Below, piece by piece: positions 7,642 through 13,700 of a stretch of DNA of 21,358 bases (position 1 is the stretch's first letter; every line of letters begins with the position of its first letter). Under the pieces are notes generated by a model. The model worked only from the letters and a program-made list of their open reading frames with translations. It was not told the origin of the DNA and made no database searches. The stretch spans positions 1-21,358 of the forward strand of contig DASXTB010000443.1 in assembly GCA_036505615.1 (NCBI GenBank), read 5' to 3'. Origin of the DNA: DASXTB01 sp036505615 (GTDB lineage: Bacteria > Acidobacteriota > UBA6911 > JACQSX01). A program made the translations under genes and the position numbers.

Positions 7642-8610
7642 CTATCGCTTTGGCTGCAATGCCGCGCTGGCCTTCTTCTGGGCTAGGAGCTCGCGGACAC
7701 GACGAATGCTCTTCGAAGCATCAGTGCTCCCCAGTTGTACCGCCCGCTTGTAAGAGGCAAGTGCTTCCTCGTATTTCTTTTGCTGCTCCTGAACATAGCC
7801 GAGCGAGTCAAAATAGGAAGCCGCGGGCAACAACCGAGTGGCGTTCAACAGCGCCTGCTCGGCTTCCGCAAAGCGATCGGTGTAGAGGTAGGCCATCCCA
7901 AGGGCGTAGAAGCCCACCCCTTGGGCCGAATTCTTCTTGGTATAGTCGGACAAGAGGCCGATGGCTTCATCAAACTTTTTCTGGTCTATCAATTCGGTGG
8001 CGTGCTTCAAGTCGTACTCGTTGAGTGCCTGTTGGGCAACCGCATTTGTGGCGTCCAGTTCCAACACCTTGCGGAATGCATTTTGGGAATCTGCAATATT
8101 GCCGCTCTGGCGGTAAGCCTGTCCCAGCGCCAGGTAGTCTTCCTTAGAGGAGCGAATTCGAATTGCCTGATTGAAGTCGTTGATCGCTTCCGGATACTTT
8201 CCTGCATTGAAAAAAGCAGAGCCTCGCAGGTGATAAAAGTCGTATTTATCGAAGTTTCCGAGGTAGCGCTCTCCCCTTTGCAGCGTCGCAGCCGCGTCGG
8301 CGAATTTTCCCATGTTGTAATAAGCCATGGCCAAGCCGTAGTAGGTGGGAAAAAAGTCACTTCTTAACTTCAATGCCTGGCTGAAACGGTCAACGGCCAG
8401 GTCGTTTTTCCCAAGCCGCGAGTAACAGTCCCCTAGAAGACGGAAGCCGTCTTCATACTTAGGATTCGCCTTCACGATTGCCTCAAACTCCACAATCGCC
8501 TTCTGGCAGTCTCCATTTTTGTAATAGAGAATGCCCTTCTGAAAATCTCCCTGTGCCCACAGCAATGAACTTGCAGCCAAGCCAAGGAAAGGAAAAACTC
8601 TCAATCTCAT
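7642..8610 (-). CDS. Secreted TPR-repeat protein
   Basis: A 322-residue protein that starts with a signal peptide (MRLRVFPFLGLAASSLLWAQ; cleavage is likely after WAQ) and then consists of about eight tetratricopeptide repeats. Typical TPR positions are seen in ILYYKNGDCQKAIVEFEAIV, LGDCYSRLGKNDLAVDRFSQ, LAMAYYNMGKFADAAATLQR, AFFNAGKYPEAINDFNQAI and LGYVQEQQKKYEEALASYKR. TPR proteins act as scaffolds; this one is probably periplasmic. The ATG at 8610 has GGAG about nine bases upstream. It lies 108 bases downstream of the TonB-like gene on the same strand, so the two may be co-transcribed and share a role at the envelope. Confidence 0.88.
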   Translation of the reverse strand: MRLRVFPFLGLAASSLLWAQGDFQKGILYYKNGDCQKAIVEFEAIVKANPKYEDGFRLLGDCYSRLGKNDLAVDRFSQALKLRSDFFPTYYGLAMAYYNMGKFADAAATLQRGERYLGNFDKYDFYHLRGSAFFNAGKYPEAINDFNQAIRIRSSKEDYLALGQAYRQSGNIADSQNAFRKVLELDATNAVAQQALNEYDLKHATELIDQKKFDEAIGLLSDYTKKNSAQGVGFYALGMAYLYTDRFAEAEQALLNATRLLPAASYFDSLGYVQEQQKKYEEALASYKRAVQLGSTDASKSIRRVRELLAQKKASAALQPKR

Positions 8611-8718
8611 TTTCTATACTCCAAGTATTGTCCTGCCGGCTTCCAGCCGGCCAGCAGGCTAGAAGCGAAGGCTCCAGCATGCCGCCCGAAAGGCCGGCGC
8701 TACATTTTTTTGCCCGTC
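8611..8718. repeat. Short spacer with GCCGGC hairpin and dispersed GC-rich motif
   Basis: The gap between the TonB-like and TPR genes has a small stem, GCCGGC-TTCCA-GCCGGC, near 8635-8651, bordered by CCT and CAGCAGG that partly extend it. It is followed by a CGCCCGAAAGGCCGGCG unit close to 8681-8700. These could lower read-through between the two genes. Confidence 0.5.
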
Positions 8719-9630
8719 TTAGCGGAGCGTAAATGTGATCTCGATGGTTGCGTAGACGTCCACGGCACGGCCATTGAGCGAGCCGGGTCTGAATTTCCAC
8801 TCGTTGATTACGCAGCGGATCGCTTCCTGATCCAGACCATAGCCGAGCGAGCGAACGACTCTTGGCTGATCCACCCTGCCATCTCGGCGGATAATTCCCT
8901 GGAGAACAACCACACCTTGAACTTTCGCCCTGATCGCTTCGTCGGTGTAATGCGGGATTGTCTGTCGAATCAGGACAGGATCGACTACTCCACCTGTGCC
9001 GCCGACGTAAGGGCCGACGCCGTTACCCACTCCACCACCCTCACCCCCGCCAAAGCCGCCGCCACCGCCCGGTCCCACACCAGGGCCATGGCCGGAGCCG
9101 ACGCCCGTACCTGTGCCAGCGCCAATCCCTCCGCCGTTCCCCGTCCCGTTGGACGGAGGCGCGGGAGGCGCCATGATATCTCCGTACGCTCCCATCATGT
9201 GTTTGGGAAACTGAATGGGCGCCTGGATGTTCTGCGCCACCTCCAACTTCATGTGCAGATCCTTCAGATCCGGCTTTTTCACTTCCGGCGCGACCATCTG
9301 TTTTTTCACCGCTGGAGGAATATCTCCTTTACTTACCGGCTTCTTCTCGTGCTTTCCGCCTCCGCCTCCGCCTCCGCCGCGAGTGGGTCCCGGCAGGGTC
9401 ATGGAGGCCGGATGCAAGGGCGCCACCCAAGTCAACGGGCTCAAATCATCGACCGAAGTCAAAGACGCGATGTTGAAATAATAGAAAGCAATAATGGCCG
9501 CCAGGATTGTTCCGTGTATAAACATGGAACCGCCCAAGCGCAATTTGGCGCTCGGCTTACCGGCATATTCCAACTCGTGAAAAGTCTGAAAAATAGGTAT
9601 TGGCTGTGTAAATTCTCGAACTGTATTCAT
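8719..9630 (-). CDS. TonB-like energy transducer with glycine-rich linkers
   Basis: Residues 34-54 form the single N-terminal membrane anchor (MFIHGTILAAIIAFYYF). A linker follows with a run of eight glycines near residue 85, then a Pro/Lys stretch (IPPAVKKQMVAPEVKKP) and a long Gly-rich segment at about 160-215. The C-terminal 85 residues are a TonB domain: YTDEAIRAKVQGVVVLQGII, then RDGRVDQPRVVRSLGYGLDQ and EWKFRPGSLNGRAV. TonB proteins pass energy from the inner membrane to outer-membrane receptors. Here the usual Pro-rich linker is largely replaced by glycine, seen often in Acidobacteriota. No ExbB/ExbD genes lie nearby. The ATG at 9630 follows CGGAG with a five-base gap. The TPR gene follows on the same strand. 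Confidence 0.9.
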   Translation of the reverse strand: MNTVREFTQPIPIFQTFHELEYAGKPSAKLRLGGSMFIHGTILAAIIAFYYFNIASLTSVDDLSPLTWVAPLHPASMTLPGPTRGGGGGGGGKHEKKPVSKGDIPPAVKKQMVAPEVKKPDLKDLHMKLEVAQNIQAPIQFPKHMMGAYGDIMAPPAPPSNGTGNGGGIGAGTGTGVGSGHGPGVGPGGGGGFGGGEGGGVGNGVGPYVGGTGGVVDPVLIRQTIPHYTDEAIRAKVQGVVVLQGIIRRDGRVDQPRVVRSLGYGLDQEAIRCVINEWKFRPGSLNGRAVDVYATIEITFTLR

Positions 9631-9959
9631 AAGACTCCGATTTTTGGCAGCCGCATCAGGTCACCCGACGCCGAGGGGCAGCAGACTATTGAAAAAGCGA
9701 GACTTCCGCCCTGTTTGCGCATCAGTGCTCTGTTATTGATGGCTCCTAATACGCTTAGACGGCGATAGATAGCTGAAGTTTCAAAATCTTGCCCGCCTGG
9801 TAGTGCTGTAACAAACTAGAGCACTACCCCGCGCCTTGGAATATTGCCAAATTGAACGAATTCGTGATACTTATCTGAATTTTTTTCGTACTACGTTTTG
9901 CGGTTGCCGGAAATCACCGCCCGGAAAATTGAAAAGTCCATGTTCGGAACAGCAAACGA
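9631..9959. promoter_or_regulatory. Probable upstream region of the TonB-TPR pair, with an inverted repeat at 9799-9828
   Basis: No gene is seen. The only clear structure is a perfect nine-base inverted repeat, GGTAGTGCT (9799-9807) and AGCACTACC (9820-9828), separated by 12 bases. It lies about 170 bases before the TonB-like start. It could be an operator for a dimeric repressor or a small hairpin; there is no regulator gene in the window to link it to. Confidence 0.4.
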
Positions 9960-10247
9960 ATGAAGCTGACTATTTCGCACCTGAAAACTTTCTGCGCCCT
10001 TCGAGGATGTACCTTGCGCGTGGGGAATCGCGAAATCGGCTATATCGATGTTGACGCTGATGGTTTTATCAATCCGCGTGCCTATAGCAGTTTCAATCCG
10101 GCCGGAGAAATGATTGGACGTCCCAACCCCACGACCTTACTTCGCACAGCCAATGAATTTGTAATCAAGGAAAACGGTGAGACGCAGATGCTGAATCGGG
10201 AACAATTCCTCAAGACGGTGGAGTCGCTAGTCGGGGTCGTCGAATGA
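9960..10247 (+). CDS. Small hypothetical protein
   Basis: I do not recognise a family. The 95-residue product is soluble, with no signal peptide or membrane span, and has a sensible amino-acid mix including REIGYIDVDADGFINPRAYS, a hydrophilic loop EFVIKENGETQ and a helical end QFLKTVESLVGVVE. Codon third positions look like those of neighbouring genes, which supports real coding. The ATG at 9960 has only a weak upstream site, so the start may differ. The stop TGA lies inside the beginning of a short-period repeat (GTCGAATGACGAATG), so the true C-terminus may have been replaced when the repeat arose. Confidence 0.5.
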   Translation: MKLTISHLKTFCALRGCTLRVGNREIGYIDVDADGFINPRAYSSFNPAGEMIGRPNPTTLLRTANEFVIKENGETQMLNREQFLKTVESLVGVVE

Positions 10248-10403
10248 CGAATGCCGAATTTCGAATTTCGAATGACGAATGACGAATTTCGAATACCGAA
10301 TGTCGAATGCTGAAGTGGGAAAACTGGACGGGAGATTAAGCCTGATGGAGGCCCCCGGTTCCTTGGTCGTCATTCGGCATTCGAAATTCGACATTCGACA
10401 TTC
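10241..10403. repeat. GAATGACGAATTTC short-period repeats in both orientations
   Basis: From 10241 to about 10310 the unit GAATG(A/T/C)CGAAT or CGAATTTCGAAT repeats about every eight bases. The inverse form (CATTCGGCATTCGAAATTCG) fills 10371-10403. The two blocks can pair to form a long imperfect stem between two convergent genes. A short related piece, GAATTTCGGATGACGAATGA, is at 19892-19911. The spacing is far too short for a CRISPR array. Confidence 0.75.
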
Positions 10404-10404
10404 T

Positions 10405-11193
10405 CTACTTCCACTTGGGCTTCCTCTTCTCTAGAAAGGCCGCAACGCCCTCTCGGAAATTCTCGGTGGTTCGCACCAGGGAATTCAGATTTACAGCAGA
10501 GTCAAGCGCCTCAAACAACTCCACTCCCTGCAGCCGCGCTAACAATTCCTTGGTGAGTCTCACTCCTTCCGGAGAATTGGCAGCAATTTCCACGGCTAGT
10601 TCGCGTGCGCGCCCCAGCAGGCTCTCGGCCGGGACAACTTCATTGATCAATTGATAGTGGAGCGCTTGCTCCGCATCAATCATCTTCCCTGTAAAGAGTA
10701 ATTCCTTGGCAATTTTTTCTCCCACCTGGCGCAGCAGAAATACCGTGACGATGGCGGGAATGAAACCTACTTTGACTTCCGAATACGAAAACTTTGCCTC
10801 CGGCGCTGCCAGCGCCAGGTCGCACACGCTCATCAGGCCGCAGCCTCCCGCGACGGCAGCGCCGTTGACTGCTGCGATTACGGGGCGGGGAAATAAATAA
10901 ATCCGCTCGAAGAGATCCCGCAGGCGCCGTGAGTCCTGGCGCGCCTGCTCCACCGAATGACTCGTCATGCGGCGCAGCACGTTCAAATCTACCCCGGCAG
11001 AGAAGGCCTTTCCCTGGCCGGTCAAGATTACCACTTCCAGTTGCGGCTCCTTCTCCACCCGGTCGAGCGCCGCGTGCAGAGAGGCCACCATTTCCGGTGA
11101 CAGGGCATTGCGAATCGCCGGATCATTCATCGTCACAAGAGCAACCGGGGCTTCTATTTGAAACAGTACCTTTTCAGCAGGAGGCGGTTCCAT
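10405..11193 (-). CDS. Crotonase-family hydratase, probably methylglutaconyl-CoA hydratase (LiuC-like)
   Basis: A 262-residue enoyl-CoA hydratase/isomerase fold. The oxyanion-hole segments are GKAFSAGVDLN and AVNGAAVAGGCGLMSVCDLA. The segment FSYSEVKVGFIPAIV carries the second catalytic glutamate. The first catalytic glutamate of rat crotonase is replaced by Gly (GGCGL), as in many LiuC-type methylglutaconyl-CoA hydratases, and EVKVGFIPA also points that way. This enzyme would make HMG-CoA from methylglutaconyl-CoA in leucine breakdown, which fits the lyase and carboxyltransferase just upstream. The start at 11193 overlaps the lyase stop by 20 bases and has GGAG five bases before it; an alternative start at 11226 would add 11 residues. 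Other crotonase reactions remain possible. Confidence 0.85.
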   Translation of the reverse strand: MEPPPAEKVLFQIEAPVALVTMNDPAIRNALSPEMVASLHAALDRVEKEPQLEVVILTGQGKAFSAGVDLNVLRRMTSHSVEQARQDSRRLRDLFERIYLFPRPVIAAVNGAAVAGGCGLMSVCDLALAAPEAKFSYSEVKVGFIPAIVTVFLLRQVGEKIAKELLFTGKMIDAEQALHYQLINEVVPAESLLGRARELAVEIAANSPEGVRLTKELLARLQGVELFEALDSAVNLNSLVRTTENFREGVAAFLEKRKPKWK

Positions 11194-12034
11194 ACAGCTC
11201 CATAATGTGGCGTGCGCTCTCGACACAAGAGAGCAGCTTTACGCGATCAATCCCGGTTGGGATGCCACGTGATTCCAGCAGATCCACCACTCCCTCGGTG
11301 GGGATATTGCCCACCAGCTCTTTCCGGGCAAACGGGCATCCGCCCATGCCCGCTACCGCGCTGTCCACGCGTTGAATGCCGCACTCGAGTGCAGCAGTCA
11401 GCTTTGCCGGCCAGCCCGACGCATCACTGTGCAGGTGAATCCCCAGTTCCAGGTCCGGGAACTCCGAGCGGCACCGACCAGCCAGCTCGCTGATCTGAGC
11501 CGGATTTGCTTCCGCTGTCGTATCGGCGAGTGAAACAACGCGCACGCCAAGATCATCGAGGCGGCGCACAAAGTCAATGACCGCCCGCGCGCTCCAGGAA
11601 TCCCCGTAAGGATTACCGAACGCCATAGACAGATAGAGAATAAAGGCGATCCTTTGAGATTCCGAGCAGCGCGCCAGGTCTTCCACTATCGGCCAAGTTT
11701 CTTCAATGGACTTGTGGGTGTTGCGCATCTGAAAAGTATCGGAAATGGAAAAGGGGAATCCCACAGCATCGACTTTTCCGGTCGCTATCGCCCGGTCAAG
11801 ACCACGCTGGTTGGCAATAATGGCAATCAGAGTCAGGCTCGGATGGCGGCCTATGGCTTCCAGCACAGCTTCACTATCCCGCATCTGCGGCACTGCTTTT
11901 GGAGACACAAAACTTCCAAAGTCGATGCAGCGACAACCAGCGTCTATGAGCCTGGTTATGTGCGCAATTTTTTCCGCTGTCGGAATCAAATCGCGAATTC
12001 CCTGAAACGCATCGCGCGGGGTCTCAACCAGCAC
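11174..12034 (-). CDS. HMG-CoA lyase-like enzyme (HMGL family)
   Basis: A TIM-barrel lyase of the DRE-TIM family. Residues seen: the metal and substrate loop VETPRDAFQG (family form E-x-G/C-P-R-D), RCIDFGSFVSPKAVPQM, the metal-binding HxH in LGIHLHSDASG, and the catalytic-cysteine loop AGMGGCPFA. HMG-CoA lyase splits HMG-CoA into acetyl-CoA and acetoacetate, the last step of leucine breakdown. The start is uncertain. Homology begins near 12046 (PKVVLVETPRD). The nearest usable in-frame start downstream is GTG at 12034, which clips the first beta strand and lacks a ribosome-binding site. The frame stays open upstream through repeat DNA as far as a TTG at 12319, with ATGs at 12214 and 12184. 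The 3' end overlaps the crotonase start. Confidence 0.85.
   Translation of the reverse strand: MLVETPRDAFQGIRDLIPTAEKIAHITRLIDAGCRCIDFGSFVSPKAVPQMRDSEAVLEAIGRHPSLTLIAIIANQRGLDRAIATGKVDAVGFPFSISDTFQMRNTHKSIEETWPIVEDLARCSESQRIAFILYLSMAFGNPYGDSWSARAVIDFVRRLDDLGVRVVSLADTTAEANPAQISELAGRCRSEFPDLELGIHLHSDASGWPAKLTAALECGIQRVDSAVAGMGGCPFARKELVGNIPTEGVVDLLESRGIPTGIDRVKLLSCVESARHIMELYGTASC
11198..11201 (-). promoter_or_regulatory. Ribosome-binding site inside the lyase gene for the crotonase
   Basis: GGAG on the minus strand lies within the last codons of the lyase gene, five bases before the crotonase ATG at 11193. It supports this start and suggests translational coupling of the two genes. Confidence 0.65.
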
Positions 12035-12315
12035 GACTTTTGGAACGCTGATTGAGGACTGAGGATTGAGGATTGACGCTTCAGGATCGGGGACTGCGGG
12101 TTGCGGGATTCGGGTTGCGGATTGGAGGTGGCCGATTGCGGATTGACGATTGCGGATGGCTCCCGACCACAATTTTGAAAGCATGGGCCAATCCAAGGAT
12201 TCAACTACTTTCATTCCGCAATCCGCATTCCGCATTCCGCAATGGGACATTCCGCAATCCGCATTCCGCAATCCGCAATCGGATATTCCGCATTCCGCAA
12301 TCGGACATTCCGCAA
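12035..12315. repeat. GGATTGCGGAATGC short-period repeat block within the acyl-CoA cluster
   Basis: The 280 bases between the carboxyltransferase and lyase genes are mostly repeats. At 12057-12160, on the plus strand, units like GAGGATTGAGGATTG and GATTGCGGATTG recur. At 12214-12315 the inverse form CATTCCGCAATCCGCATTCC repeats. The middle (12161-12205) holds a unique-looking ACCACAATTTTGAAAGCAT piece also seen at 5921-5939. The two blocks can pair. The repeats stay open in the lyase reading frame. Confidence 0.8.
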
Positions 12316-13572
12316 TCAAGAGGATCTCCAGATATTCTCTCGCAGGGTAAATATCGCTTCCTCCAGGATCTGGGGAAGCTCCTCCGGATCATAGAGCAGA
12401 TCGATCCAGAGGCGGGCAGCGGCCTCCAGCGAATTCTGGGCAAATGGGGCGAGCACCAGCGTGGGCGCGAAGGATCGGCACCAGTGTCGGATCGCCACGC
12501 TTTCACAATGCTGCATTAAGAAGACCACCGGCGGGCCGGATTGCCTGCATTCAAATCCAAACATGGCAAAAGCAGCGGCATCATCTGCGGAGAATTCGAC
12601 ACAGTTAGACAGCACCATGACCACGTCTTTCTGATGGCGTGCGTCCTCCAGGAACTGCCGCGCTGAGGCGGCTGCAAATTCACCCGAAAAGCCGGGTTCC
12701 ATCAGAATCACGGCTCCTTGGGCTTGTCCCACGCGGCAGTGGAACTGCCCGTACAGTTCCTCCGACGAATCGATGTCGGCCAAAGTTTTCAGATCCGACC
12801 GCGCCGAGAAAGGCGTCTTCACCCGGTGGGAGTTGACAGCCAGTTGCCTGAGCCGATTTAAGCAGCTTAGATCACCCTCTTCCCTGAAATCGACGGTACC
12901 GCTCAACAAGGCGTGCAGTTTGGCGCCGCCCAGGTCTTCGCTCTCGATGTCCTGGCCGATGGCGGCCTTCACCAGCGAGGGCCCCGCAATGTAGAGGCCG
13001 CTCCCTTCGGTCATTAATAAACGATCGCACATCACGGGCAAGTAGGCTCCGCCGGCGACGCACGAACCCATGATGGCGGCGGTTTGAGGAATGCCGGCGG
13101 CGCTGATGACGGCGTTATTGCGGAAGATTCTCCCAAAATCATCTTCGTCGGGAAAGACTTCATCTTGCAGGGGCAGGAATACGCCCGCCGAATCTACCAG
13201 GTAAATGAGAGGCAGATTCGCCGCCAATGCAATGTGCTGCGCACGCAGCAGCTTCTTGACCGTCATGGGGAAGAAAGATCCTGCTTTGACGGTGGCATCG
13301 TTGGCGATAATCATGTGACGCGCTCCCGAGACGCGCCCCACACCGCAGACAATCCCGGCCGCCGGAGCGCTTCCCCACTCGCGATACATATCAAAGGCAG
13401 CCCACAGACCCAGCTCAAAGAAACGGCTGCCGGGATCAATCAGCTTTTCAATCCGCTCGCGAGCGGTCAGTCTTCCCTTTTGATGCTGCTTTTCGATGTT
13501 CTTCCTGCCGCCCCCCAGGCGAATCTCCGCCTCGATTTCTTTCTGGGAGAGGGTGTCTATTTGTTTATTCAT
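12316..13572 (-). CDS. Acyl-CoA carboxylase carboxyltransferase subunit, methylcrotonyl-CoA type, with divergent C-terminal half
   Basis: The N-terminal 270 residues match the beta subunit of methylcrotonyl-CoA and related acyl-CoA carboxylases: KGRLTARERIEKLIDPGSRF, ANDATVKAGSFFPMTVKK, LIYLVDSAGVFLPLQDEVFP, DDFGRIFRNNAVISAAGIPQ and MGSCVAGGAYLPVM. It would transfer a carboxyl group from biotin to the acyl-CoA. The protein is 418 residues against roughly 510-540 for the family. The second half keeps the rough layout (GAVILMEPGFSGEFAAASAR) but lacks the usual biotin-site glycine motifs. No biotin carboxylase subunit lies in the window. I chose the ATG at 13572, which has GGGAG five bases upstream; an earlier start at 13614 adds 14 poorly conserved residues. 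It is first in the cluster with the lyase and crotonase. Confidence 0.8.
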   Translation of the reverse strand: MNKQIDTLSQKEIEAEIRLGGGRKNIEKQHQKGRLTARERIEKLIDPGSRFFELGLWAAFDMYREWGSAPAAGIVCGVGRVSGARHMIIANDATVKAGSFFPMTVKKLLRAQHIALAANLPLIYLVDSAGVFLPLQDEVFPDEDDFGRIFRNNAVISAAGIPQTAAIMGSCVAGGAYLPVMCDRLLMTEGSGLYIAGPSLVKAAIGQDIESEDLGGAKLHALLSGTVDFREEGDLSCLNRLRQLAVNSHRVKTPFSARSDLKTLADIDSSEELYGQFHCRVGQAQGAVILMEPGFSGEFAAASARQFLEDARHQKDVVMVLSNCVEFSADDAAAFAMFGFECRQSGPPVVFLMQHCESVAIRHWCRSFAPTLVLAPFAQNSLEAAARLWIDLLYDPEELPQILEEAIFTLRENIWRSS

Positions 13573-13700
13573 AAGTCTCCCGAGTGAACTGGCCGCAGAT
13601 GAACGCGGATTCACGCCGATTTTTTGCTTGAACGTTGCCGGCGCATAGTCTCATCCATACGCCAGAATCCGCGTGCATCCGCGGCCAGTTCACTTCGGTT
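13573..13700. repeat. 29-base inverted repeat before the carboxyltransferase gene
   Basis: Arms at 13584-13612 and 13665-13693 are inverted copies with two differences over 29 bases; the shared part begins GTGAACTGGCCGC and ends ACGCGGATTC. The 52-base gap is unique. The left arm begins about 11 bases from the carboxyltransferase ATG and lies next to its ribosome-binding site, so a stem could affect translation. Confidence 0.7.

Noticed and set aside
7473..8024. 183-codon plus-strand frame
   Set aside because: It begins in the REP palindrome and runs antisense to the TPR gene; composition is Arg/Pro/Ser-rich.
8710..9768. 352-codon plus-strand frame opposite the TonB-like gene
   Set aside because: It is the antisense of a gene with clear TonB domains; the long open frame comes from the GC-rich, Gly-coding DNA.
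12057..12315. Possible CRISPR array in the GGATTGCGGAATGC block
   Set aside because: Units repeat every 7-15 bases with no unique spacers and no cas genes are seen.
13084..13587. 167-codon plus-strand frame
   Set aside because: Antisense to the well-supported carboxyltransferase and without a domain.
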